Assembly: GCA_963924555.1 (NCBI GenBank)
Contig: OZ004597.1
Coordinates: forward strand, 2,498,404-2,562,403
Source of the DNA: Crambe crambe
Lineage: Eukaryota > Porifera > Demospongiae > Poecilosclerida > Crambeidae
Direction: 5' to 3'
DNA length: 64,000 bases
Positions 52,231-62,813 of this stretch are shown one piece after another (the stretch's first letter is position 1; every line of letters starts with the position of its first letter). Both the position numbers and the translations under genes were made by a program. The notes beneath the pieces were generated by a model. That model ran no database searches, was not told the DNA's origin, and worked only from the letters and a program-made list of their open reading frames with translations.

Positions 52231-55103
52231 TTACATTTCTCTCAGTTTGCAAAGAGAAAAGGTTTTATTCTTGAGGGAGTGTGAAATCCTATCAAACTCG
52301 TCCAATGTCTTGCAGTTGGTTTTAGTCTCGTGATATGCTGAAGAAAACTCCTGTTGAACACTGCTCACTTCTTGGAGCAGTTTTCTCAGCCTCATCAACT
52401 GTCCAGAGAACTGTGCACGAGTCTCGGCTACCTCAGAGCTGTGGTTAGGAGATTCAGTGTCTAGTCTCTTCATGATGCTGTTCATCACTTGGACTAGGCA
52501 GCTTTTACTAGAAGCATGAATGGCCAGATTAAACATTGCACTGTCATTCGGTGGACTTATTTTGAAGCTTACTTTAGATCCAAAAGGTGTGAATAATATC
52601 AAACTTTTCATGCCAACCTTGAGCTTCCTAGAGGCAGATGGAAACAAAGTCTCTAGTAGTTTGGTACCGATTTCTTCAGTGTTCATTCTGTGCTGCCCTG
52701 TAGATGCCTGGATCACACTGAGAGCAGTGTCCACAGGTATAGGTAAGCTGAGGAGACTAGTAGCAGGTTTGGTGGATGGTGATAAATTTGTTTCTGTTGA
52801 GAGAAGAATAGATTTCACTAGCCTTTGCTCAACTGTGGATGAAGTTTCTGATGTATCTGGTTGAAGGTAGTCCAAGAGGTTGAGACTTTTCTTGCACAAG
52901 AAGATGGTAATGCTTTTGAATGTCTGCAGATTGAAAAGAGTTGAAGAATTGTTGCTGCTGGAGAGGCGCTGATAAAAAAGTTGTGGACTGTAGTGAATGA
53001 AGCAGTCAATCGAGTGATCCATTAATTTCGTTTCTGATAGCTCCAAGTCTATTCTCATCGTAACAGAACTTCCAGGACTCATACCAGCGATTGGAACTGA
53101 TTTTGAAACACTATTTCCTGAAGAAGAAGAAGTCACCAAGAATGTCCAACCAGAACAAAGAGGTTCATTGGAACCAAATTTGTTGTAAGAAAGTGTCACA
53201 TTAGTGCAAAAGTTTTTCATGGTGACTCCAACTTCTTCACTGGTACTCTCAAATGAACAAGAAAAAGGAATTCCAGGGGTGTTAGAAACAGGTAGAGTGT
53301 TGGATGCTTTGGAATTACTCTCTTCCCCCATGGCACAAAGGATGTCCAAAACATTTTTCAACTCTCTCAAGATGGAGTTGAGAGAGTGGATCTTTTCCTT
53401 GAGATGGTCAATTTTGTCACCCAGAGTTTCAATACCTTGCAGGCACTGCCTAATCTCTTGTCCTACTTTGGTTGAATCCTTTTTAGCACACATGGTATCT
53501 TGACCACTGCGAGCCTGATATCGAAAAGTGCCTATCCTTCCATCGAGAGAGAGGCAGGAGCACTGGATGTCATCCTGCTGAGCAGTTGAAGAAGCACCAG
53601 ATAACTCAACAGATTCATATTGTAAGAGATATCTAGCACAACCAGACTCTGAAATCTTTTCAGGGAACTTGAAGCTGAATTCTGGTATCCTGATAGGTCT
53701 CTTGCTTCCAAGCGTGGGAAGTTTATCCTCAAGAGATTTGAGACATTTATCTCTAAGGCAGATTTGATAGAGTCCTTGCAAGGTACTGTACAACAAGCAA
53801 GTATTGGGGACAAGCAAGGACGAAATGATGGGAGATGGCACGTGAAATTCCACAAAATCAGGGAAGGCTTGTTCATCATGAGAAATATGACAGATTGCGA
53901 TTTTGCCCCTCTGTCCGAGAAAAATAATCGAATTGGGTGCTCCAGTTTCCAGTGAGTGTTCTGACCGTCCTTCTTGTTGGATCATGTACAGAGTGTCTTC
54001 AGCATCCAAAGCTTTGTTCTTGGGGAAGTAAGCAACATGGATGCCGAGGACAGGCTGCTCTAAGGTATAGAGAGGATGAAGTAAATCCTCTCCCTGGGGT
54101 TGACCACTGCAACTCATGAAATTTGTGAAGTAAATGTTACCATTTTGACAGCCTATTAGCAAAACTGGAGCATTCGATATCTGAAACTCCAAGCCAAAAA
54201 GATGGCGAAATAACTCAGAGTCGATAACAGAACAACTGTGTCCTGAATGGTGACTCTCGCCAGATTCAGACTGCACCAATGAAAATACAGGCTTATAATC
54301 CATCACTCTGATTCCTACGCCTTTTCCACAAAGACCAGCTCCAGTTTCCATTACGAGTGTCAATACAGGATAAGCACCCATAAATGAAGGCACTGATATC
54401 TCATTCTCTCCATCTTGGATTTTGGTTCTACCACAAGATCTCAAGACCACGAAAGAGAATTTGCCACTTTTACGTGATTTTTTGTATAGAATCAAATTAT
54501 TCTTGACGGCAACTGCAGAGAGTAATATCCATTCAGAAGATGGATACCTTGCAATAGCCACACACACACTTGATCCATCAATAGCATTCTTTGTTCTCTT
54601 CGGTCTTAGAGAAACAGGAGAAATGGCTAAACGCTCTTCAATGATGTGAAGTGACTCGATAATGCTTTCACTTCTTGTCTCTGATGTTTCATATACTCTG
54701 TATGATAAAAAAATTACATCATCATTACAGCACAATAATTCTATATGATGCACACACTTTTTTATGACGTTTGGCACACAACAAGCTGTGACCAGACCAT
54801 CCGATAAGCTACACACAATTATGGTTGTTTCATTTTCACGAGAAATCATCAAACTGACATGAACTACACCCTGTATGAACTTCAGCACAGCCTATAAATA
54901 AAATAAGTATGGATAACTGCCAGCTAGCCTGTAAAAAAACTTACAAACTGCTGTTTTTTTATACAATCCAGGAAATGCACGTATTGAGAGCCATTGGCCA
55001 GGACAGTGAGAAGGTTGGGGTGAATACTCACTGGACCTTTCACATCACAAAAGCTTGGAATCGCAAGACAACCTGCACAGTTGAATTTCCAGCTCTCCAT
55101 CAT
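52231..55103 (-). CDS. FAAP100: FAAP100, Fanconi anaemia core complex subunit
   Basis: Two exons, 55103-54945 and 54891-52231, phase 0, give 939 aa; human FAAP100 is 881. An N-terminal beta-propeller-like half starts LLTVLANGSQYVHFLD and includes LFRHLFGLEFQISNAPVLLIG, CQNGNIYFTNF, LEQPVLGIHVAY and SIIFLGQRGKIAI. These align in order with human FAAP100 (ALFGLLFG...VVLCGLPDGQL...LEEPVIFIG). A coiled coil near residue 530 (VGQEIRQCLQGIETLGDKI) matches human 'GQKIKELLSGIGNISERV'. The C-terminus ends in a helical segment ending KLREM. The protein forms the FANCB-FANCL-FAAP100 module that ubiquitinates FANCD2. The first exon is needed: without it the conserved propeller start is lost. Start is 72 bp from DCAF6. 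Confidence 0.85.
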
Positions 55104-55175
55104 CTATCTTTTTATGCGAATTGAAGAACAAGTTAAGTAATTTCAAAATAATAAAGTGGAAGAAGTGAAGTTACT
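55104..55175. promoter_or_regulatory. Very short shared upstream region of FAAP100 and DCAF6
   Basis: Only 72 bp separate the start codons, so the two transcripts must overlap or have minimal 5' UTRs. Inferred bidirectional promoter. Confidence 0.55.
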
Positions 55176-58100
55176 ATGGCCAGTTTGTATTCTCTTTACG
55201 GGAAGAGAGAAGCAGGAATCCTGTCAGATACTCTCTACTGGAAAGCCACTCGAGGTGGGTAGTGACAGTGTAAAATCAGTAAGAGTGTAGGACTGTTCTA
55301 TGATTTTCAGATTCTGTAAATCTTATCAAAAGACTCGCCATGACAAGAATACTGAAGGGCCATCATGGATGTGTTAGTCTTGTGTTGCTATCCAATGAAT
55401 TCCCTGATTTTATTAGTGTTAATATAGGTGAACACAATATCGTGGAACGACTCTGGATCTTGTCTTCTCACTGGAGCTGATGATCGCCATTTAAAGGTCT
55501 ATGACGTGCACACGCAACTGGTAAGTCTCACTCCTCCAGGTATTTCTACACTAATAGAATAGAGCATATTTTCATAAGGTTAGGAGTATTTGGTTAGTTT
55601 TTCTTCACCTGTGCAGGAATTGAAGTCGATCCTTACAACACACCAGTCTAATATCTTCAGTGCTAAGTTTCTGCCCTCAGTACATGGGGAGACTGGGATC
55701 AGGGCTGTGTCGTGTGCCGGGATAGGCTCAGTAGAGTACTCGGAGATTACCCCCAGTGGAGACTACATCAGTCACCCTTTCAACTGCAACCGTTCCATTA
55801 CTTACCAGGTGACCAACAAGGATGCTCCTTTGCATGTAAACGATAGTGCTTTGAATGATAGGACACATTTCCCCCATTTGTGTTTAATATAAGGTACCTA
55901 TACTGCCTAATTCATTTCAAGCACTGAAGTGTACCTATTTGTATAATTATATGAATCCTAATTAAAGGGATGGCCTCGTTACATTCAGAGGGTTACATAT
56001 TTCTTATGTGATTGACAATCCCAAATAGAAAAGGGGCTGGGGTCACTCTATTTAATGCACATCTTTATTGGCTTTGTTACCAGGTTGCTGCCACTCCTGG
56101 AGATGGGAATGAGTTTATGACGTGTGAGGAGAAGGGTTTCGTTCGTCTCTATGACCTCAGAGTGAAAACAGAGTGCTCTTGTGATGGCTGTAAAAAAGTA
56201 AGCTTGACCTCTGACTAAGTTTGACCTCTGACCTATTAATATGTGTATGCAGTGTGCATGATATTGCTAATTCTTTTCTCAGGATATACTGTACAGCTTT
56301 CCAGCCTCAGTATCTTCCATGGCTGTTCATCCCATTTCCCCTTACTACATCGCCTTTGGTCTTGGAGATGGTTCAGTTCAAGTCCTCGATCGGCGAATGA
56401 TCAATGGGAGCCTCTGGCAGGGACAACAACAACAACAACAACAAGACCATTTTCGTAATCCTTCTCTTCCCAACTCCATTCATAGGAAGTACACAATCGG
56501 AAACGATGCTCGCAAGATCACGTCAATACAGTTCAACCATGATGGTTCTCAGTTGCTTGCCAGCTACAGTGAGGATTATGTGTATCTTTTCAACAGCAGA
56601 TTGTTTGGGGGTGGCTCTGGAACTAGCAGCTCTAGCAGCATTATCAAGCCAGTGTACTTTTCTCAGTGTGAGTGTTACTCTCCTGCGGTTCCAAGGAAAA
56701 GAAAAAGTGGTCTCAAAGTTAGGATGGATACTGGGGACCCAGAGCGAACTCGGGGTTTCATGAGCAATTTTGTGTCATCATCATCATCTAAAAAGCCACC
56801 ACCTGTGAAGAAGCTTCGTCTGAGAGGTGATTGGTCAGATACTGGACCTGAGGCTCGTCCAGAAGCTGAAGGGGCTCAGTCTGAGGGAAGGACTTTAATG
56901 AATCGGATGTCGCACATGTTTGCCCAGTGGATTGACATGTCCCTAAGTTCCAACGAGCAAGGGAGGGAAGGCGAGGCTGGAGGTAGGGGTTCAAGGAGGA
57001 GGGATGAAAGAAGAAGAAGACAGGATCGTGGTCGTGGTGAAAATGTGGCAGGTGGATCAGAAGAGCAGTTACAGGAGGATGATGTTGGAGATTCAGTGAG
57101 AACTACAGACAGCTTGAACTCTTCCACTTCATCTGATAATTCATTTAGTTTATTTGAGGATGGGAATACCAGTGCAGCCAGCAACAGTTCGAGTAGTTTG
57201 CTTCAGGGTGACCACATTGGATCCCTGAGTGAGGGTGGCAGTAAAAGAGATAAGGAAGAAGATATGAATAAGAAAGACGATGGTCTCATGCCATTCAATT
57301 TTGTGACTCGGTCAAGTGGAAAGTGTACGAAGAATGAATTAACTTCTGAGACTGAGTGTACAGATGGTGCACTCAAATTGGAGGAAAGATTAAAGGACAA
57401 AACTGAGGATCCCAAATGTGATGCTTTACCACTTCATAAGCGAGTGCAAAGTTCAGAGATGCCAATGTCTAGATCTGGAATGTCCCCTAGTTCCCCAAAT
57501 GACAGTGAGGGATCAGCTGTTCTTATTGAGAATAGATCATTAGGAGGGGAGATTCCTTCAATTAATGTCATTGAGGATGAAACTGACAGTGATGATGATG
57601 ATGATGGTGTGGATGGAAAGTCATGTGATCAGTCACGTGATTGTGCAGCTGACTCAGGTGATGCGTGTGACTTTGAAGATCAAACGAAATCATTTGAGGA
57701 AGAAGAGAGAACTAGCCTGGAAGGCTGCATCAAACCTTTCATGGTGTATAAAGGTCATCGCAATTCAAGAACTATGGTACATACATATGTACAGCCAGGC
57801 TAGGCCAGTACAGTGGACAATGCTCTTTCCCTTTTGGAATGACAAAGCACTGGGACACTTGTCGGTGTGACATTACTAGTTCCCTCAATCAAATTAAGTG
57901 ATGACCTTTTAAATTTGGTAAAGGAGTGGGTTCCAAGTTACCTATACTGTACTTTGTACCCTTTGTTATAAGGCCAGTTCCTTTACCATGTGGATATCAT
58001 GTTGCTACGTAGATTAAGCAGGCCAACTTTTTTGGGGACAACTGGATTTTGAGTGGAAGTGACTGTGGGAGGATGTTTGTATGGGACAAGTGGAGTGGTG

Positions 58101-58891
58101 AAGTTGTCAACATGCTTCTTGCCGATTCCCATGTGGTTAACTGTGTACAGCCACACCCCCATTCGTACAGTGAGCAAACTATTATCATTATGTATGACAC
58201 ACTCCAGGTGACAATTGACTCTCTATCTTAGCAATAGCAACCAGTGGGATCGATTACAATGTTAAACTTTGGGAGCCTGTGGACAAAGATCTTTGTTCTC
58301 TGAAAGACTTGAAGAAAGTAAGCAACTCTTATACTGTAAACCCTCAAATGTGGAGATAAATCGAGTGTCTCCATTGCATCCCCTGAAGGTCCATTTCTTG
58401 TTTTTGTTTTTTGAAATCTAAAGGTTATTGAGTGCAATAATGTGATGCTGGAAGAGAGTCGTAACACAGTCACCATGCCCTCCATGATTTTCCTCAGAGT
58501 CCTCTCCTACCTCAACAGAAGAAGAAGAAGTAAGAATTTCTTTCCTATTCACATTAATTCTTGTTGTAAATAATTTGCATACACAAATAAAGGTATGCTT
58601 AGTAACAGACTAAATTCTGACTTTCAAAGATCATAGGTTCTGGTTCTGTAGTCTCTAATCAGTTAATTCTAGGTACAACCAAGTGAATGCAAATGAGACT
58701 ATAGTAATAATGGTGTTTGTGGTAGCCATCTGAATATTCAGTTCCTTAGCATTTTTTATATCCCATCTGTGTACATGGGATAGTGTTTAATATACTAATT
58801 ATGCATGCATGGAATCACTCAATACACAATATTGTTTATTGCTGTAGTGAGAGATGAAGAAGAGAATGATCAAGATGATACTGCAACTTAG
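55176..58891 (+). CDS. DCAF6: DCAF6 WD40 substrate receptor
   Basis: Ten exons: 55176-55254, 55311-55372, 55428-55520, 55617-55808, 56084-56197, 56283-57776, 58013-58169, 58232-58317, 58424-58529 and 58848-58891. They give 808 aa, all phases consistent. N-terminal WD40 repeats: HHGCVNTISWND, HQSNIFSAKFLP, FVRLYDLRVKT, YIAFGLGDGSVQVLDRRM. The DCAF6 block KKLRLRGDWSDTGPEARPE lies near residue 345. A long acidic/Ser-rich insert follows. Repeats resume with [43 protein letters not shown] and SGIDYNVKLWEP; the end is acidic. DCAF6 is a CRL4-DDB1 substrate receptor and nuclear-receptor coactivator (NRIP). A run of seven Gln follows WD repeat 5. I do not see the IQ motif that human DCAF6 has before the C-terminal repeats. 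Confidence 0.94.
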
Positions 58892-59024
58892 TATGCTCAA
58901 TAATTCTCATAAAAGTGCTATCATGATTCAATTTTGATTGGCAGATGCATTTAATGCTGGCATGATGATTTTGAGAGCTTCAGATTTGGAATTGGTGTTC
59001 ATACATTTAGTTAGTTGTCCAATG

Positions 59025-60211
59025 CTATGAATAAGATATGACATTTATTTTGTGTAAGAACTTGTCGATGTTCCAAGCTATGGTTTGGTTCTTATCAGAA
59101 AAAAGCAGGAGTGATTTGGCCAGGGACAGTACTTTTATCTCCGGTTCAACTTCCCCATTAAATTCTTCAACAGCATACGACCCAAAAATTCTATGATAGA
59201 TAAATAATATTATGATGTTTCATTGTAGTCCTTTCTTGACAAATTCCTACTTTAAGACATCTCCAGAGATATTGGGGAATTTGGTCAAGAATAGCACAGT
59301 AGTTTTAACCAACACTTGAGGTGAAAAGTGAACACAATTGAACTATCCTCTTGCCACCCCTCCCTCCTCTATACCCCACAAGTTCACTATCCTCTTGCCA
59401 CCCCTCCCTCCTCCAACCCCAATATACCCCCACATGAGTTCATCCCCTTGCCACTCCCTCTCTCCTCCCTTCCCCAACCCCAACATACCCTTCTTGCCAC
59501 TCCCTCTCTCCCTCAACCCCAACATACCCCCACATGAGTTCACAAGCAATCAAACTGCACACTTGGTCCACAAAAAGTGGCTGGTCTACCATTTCCTTCC
59601 CTCCAACCCCACAAGTATAACCCTCCAACACCATGTGTATGGCTCTCCAGAACAGCTGAGTTTGTGATTGGTCAGCTTTGTGATGGCTAACGACCATGGA
59701 GTAGAGCAAGATCTGAACATAGACTGCCAAGTCATATGCTCTCAGTCCAATTCCAGAAAACTCAAAGTCAATCACCTATACAAAACAAATATATGTTCCC
59801 TGTAATATGCATTATGATGGCTGATTGCAAAACTTTTTGGTGGGGGAGAAATTTCTTAAACGAAACTATAGCCTACTTTGATTTTGCAAACCACAAATTT
59901 TTAATCTGTGCTATACAGTATTACTGCTGTACATTCTTCACATTATTTGCCACTTCCTTACAGTACCTTGAAGTTACTTGAATTCAACAGGATGTTGTCA
60001 GTGGAAAAATCTCCATGACAGAGACAGTCATCCTGGTTAAGAAAAGCTTTCTTTGTTGCTGCTATTTTCTCCTTGACCTGTACATCTTCTCTCATGGAGT
60101 CTGCTGCCTTACGTACACCTGGATTGCATCTGTTGGTTTTGTCCTCAGCATTAAAGGGCTTGTCGAAAAGGAGTACTGACATCAGATGTCTCATCGTGGG
60201 GTTACTAGAGA

Positions 60212-60252
<41 letters not shown>

Positions 60253-61581
60253 ACTAGATCTGTAGTTCTGCATTTCAAATGTTATTCCATAGCCCTGTGT
60301 TCTCATACCGAACACACATAATGCTATACATTTAAGATAAGGGGATCAGACACACGTGTTCATTCAAGTTCAAATATTATGTAACAAGATCATGTGCTTG
60401 GCATTAAAGGAATGGGTACAAGGTGTGAAGTTTAGGTTGACTTGCCGCACATGGCACAAAACATCAACTTTTGTTCTGGTTTAGTAATACAATATTGTAA
60501 GAGGATTACCTAAAATGATCCACAAACAGCTTTCTCTCCCCCTCTGTTTTATCCAGCAACCACGTCTCTTTGTGGAGGCAGCCTATAAAGTGTCCAGCCT
60601 TCTCTGCAGCTGATATGTGATCTTCCAACCCCCCATATCTCAGCAGGTCTGTCAGCTTTTTGAATTCCTTCATGTCTTCCATGACAACTGAGGAGTAAAT
60701 ATCACATTTAGCTACTGTGCTGTTAATCTGGACATTCTGCAGATACAGCTAATACTGAGCAAGTATATGATTTATTCTCCCCGTGCACACAAACACTCAC
60801 TTGCTTTTCTCTTGATGTCTAGCAAGTAGACCCTGGGCACTGACTCCTTGTAAAGGCGCAGGAATTCAGACTGGACTGCAAACTCCTGTTCTATCTTCTT
60901 AGGATCTACTGGAATGGTCTCATCTTCCTCCAGATACTGAGTTTTTTGGTTATGTGAGGAAGGTTGGGGTAGACATATTGAGTTACACTGCTACATCGCA
61001 CTTTGGAGTAATGTGCATTATTGAGTTGCACTGCTACATCACACTTTGGAGTAATGTGCATGTGTATAAGGTAAAAGTGGTAACAAAACTCAAGCTTATG
61101 AGCTCTATTTTGAAAGATATATTCTGCTGTCAAAACTTAATAGTTACTACCTGTTAATAGGACACTTACTGAGAAATAACTTAAGTAACAGGAAGTGAGC
61201 TTATTTACCAAGACATTTTTGGAAGCCATTTTCACAACCACAGAGAAGCTGGCTTCATGATGAACTCTTTCCTGTTCTTTCTGTGCAGAGGTGTATGTTA
61301 TGTCAACACGGTATACATGGTTCATGTCACCACTGATATTTGCCAGTGAGAGTTTAGCAGTTGCTTCCTTGCACCTAAAAGAAAGCTGACCATGTGACAT
61401 TTCTGTTGCTACATAGCGCATGCATGTACTTTAACAACAAAGATGACATTCATAGCCTAGCTAATTTCGACATACGATAAACTCACACATCGGTGTTCAA
61501 CTGCGAATGTTCGGAGAATGCTTTGGATATATCCAGCAAGTGAGTCCTAATAAGCTTTTCGCACTCATCTTGTTCGCCCAT
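59025..61581 (-). CDS. Methylthioribose-kinase-like APH-fold kinase
   Basis: Seven exons: 61581-61487, 61374-61209, 60936-60801, 60687-60510, 60204-59967, 59775-59528 and 59190-59025, giving 408 aa with matching phases. The fold is aminoglycoside-phosphotransferase-like. The N-lobe has LANISGDMNHVYRV and SVVVKMA (lysine strand). The catalytic loop is CHGDFSTDNILL (Asp near residue 255) and the metal-binding motif is VIDFEFSGIGLRAYDL. An 'NPTMRHLMS..LFDKPF' segment before the catalytic loop parallels methylthioribose kinases ('N..M..L....F.DPY'), and the length fits that family (about 400-420). Vertebrates lack MTR kinase, using MTA phosphorylase instead. The choline/ethanolamine kinase group is an alternative ('D.EF/YSG....YD'). 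Exon 6 ends inside a tandem repeat. Converges with DCAF6 (133 bp gap). Confidence 0.65.
59343..59545 (-). repeat. Tandem repeat spanning an exon-intron junction
   Basis: Several imperfect units on the gene strand contain 'GAACTCATGTGGGGGTAT' or shortened forms, separated by GGGAG-rich stretches. The first unit provides the real exon 6 donor at 59528-59527; later units provide copies of it downstream. Confidence 0.75.
60215..60244 (-). repeat. Poly-A/T run before an acceptor
   Basis: 30 A on the plus strand, i.e. poly-T on the gene strand, ending 10 bases before the exon 5 junction (TTCTCTAG) of the kinase gene. Confidence 0.92.
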
Positions 61582-61665
61582 CCTCTAGCTAATTAGCTAG
61601 TGATCGAACCACAAGTGCTGAATCAGCAATTTTTACGTTCGAACGTGTCAAAAAACCACTTCAAT
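61582..61665. promoter_or_regulatory. Shared upstream region of the APH kinase and PHOSPHO2-like genes
   Basis: 84 bp between divergent start codons; contains a TAGCTAATTAGCTA palindrome near 61587-61600. Inferred bidirectional promoter. Confidence 0.5.
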
Positions 61666-62400
61666 ATGACCACTTTGGAGCTCGACAAGACAAGGACCTT
61701 ATTCGTATTCGACTTTGACCATACATTGGTGGATGACAACTCTGATACGTGGATATTTTCCCTGTGCCCTAAACTCAATCTTCACGAAAAAATGAGCTCC
61801 AAGAGGAGAGAATTCGACAGCTGGACTAAATTTATGGACCATGTCTTTTCCTTGCTTCACCAGCAAGGCTGCACTGAGGATGAAATCACTCAACATATGA
61901 AGAAGCTTCGACTACACGAACAGGGACTCAAGACTCTTCATGCTGTTCATAAGTCCGCAACTGCTGATGCCATTATCATTTCAGACGCAAATACATTCTT
62001 CATTGACACTATCTTAAAAGAATGTGGAGTCAGGCATATGGTGGACTTGATCATCTCAAATCCTGCAAGATTTAATGAAAAAGGCAGGCTGCATGTCGAG
62101 GAGTATCACAATCATCACTGCAAAAATTGCAAACGTACACCAAATCTATGCAAGGGACAAGCATTGGCAATGTACTTGGAAAGCCATGGAGGGTACAAAA
62201 TGACCGTGTATGTAGGTGATGGAAAAAATGACTTTTGTCCGACTCAAAGCATGAATCCTGAGGATGTGGTTATTTGTAGAGAGGGATATGGACTGGCCAG
62301 TCTACTTAAGCAGGTTTCCTGTGGTGCAGGAAATGTCTATTTTTTGGACTTCATCACTTCCTTGGGTGACTTCATAAGTGAGAAACTGTTGAGAGACTGA
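61666..62400 (+). CDS. PHOSPHO2: PHOSPHO1/2-family HAD phosphatase
   Basis: Single exon, 244 aa. HAD motif I is VFDFDHTLVDDNSD (nucleophile Asp near residue 16). Then come ISDANTFFID (motif II), a Cys-rich patch HNHHCKNCKRTPNLCKG and motif IV YVGDGKNDFCP. The SDANT.F, 'NxC/MCKG' and GDG.NDFCP blocks define the PHOSPHO family. PHOSPHO1 cleaves phosphocholine/phosphoethanolamine; PHOSPHO2 is active on pyridoxal 5'-phosphate. Length (about 241-267) fits PHOSPHO2, but the sequence alone does not settle substrate. The start is the ATG before TTLELDKTR; the frame stays open 22 codons upstream but without an ATG. Confidence 0.92.
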   Translation: MTTLELDKTRTLFVFDFDHTLVDDNSDTWIFSLCPKLNLHEKMSSKRREFDSWTKFMDHVFSLLHQQGCTEDEITQHMKKLRLHEQGLKTLHAVHKSATADAIIISDANTFFIDTILKECGVRHMVDLIISNPARFNEKGRLHVEEYHNHHCKNCKRTPNLCKGQALAMYLESHGGYKMTVYVGDGKNDFCPTQSMNPEDVVICREGYGLASLLKQVSCGAGNVYFLDFITSLGDFISEKLLRD

Positions 62401-62813
62401 ATTAGTTCACGATGACAATCAGGGAAAGCTTGTCTTAGCTACATCATTTATTATGGTCATTAGCTATAGCTACATCATTTAATATGGTCATTAGCTATTT
62501 ATCAAATTACTCTATCAATTACAACAATTACAGCATACATACTGTTATTATCAAGTAGCTATAGCTAACATTAATGAAATACGTAGCTAGGTTAAATTTT
62601 CTTTCTATTGATCATGTTCAATACAGAGTTACAATTTAATTATTTGTTGCTCCAATAGCTAAGTGTATAAAAGTAGCTAGCTAACTGCCTGGCTGCAAAT
62701 CTAGCTAGCTAGCTGCCTGCCTGCAACCAACTGCCCGCTTGGCTGCAATCTAGCTGCCCCCATTCTACTACTACTGTATCCATGACTGCAGACTCAAAAG
62801 AACTTTAAACGTA
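62401..62813. other. Spacer with AGCT-rich simple sequence
   Basis: 413 bp holding the PHOSPHO2 3' UTR and the promoter of the next gene. A 38-bp duplication ('agctatagctacatcattta' and similar near 62440-62490) and an AGCTAGCT/TGCC-rich patch at 62670-62760 are visible. No gene. Confidence 0.6.

Noticed and set aside
59025-61581. Bacterial contamination or very recent transfer for the methylthioribose-kinase-like gene
   Set aside because: It has seven phase-consistent exons, host-like composition and a poly-T acceptor tract like neighbouring genes.
61600-61665. 22-residue N-terminal extension of the PHOSPHO2-like protein
   Set aside because: The frame is open but lacks an ATG, and family proteins begin shortly before the DFDHT motif.
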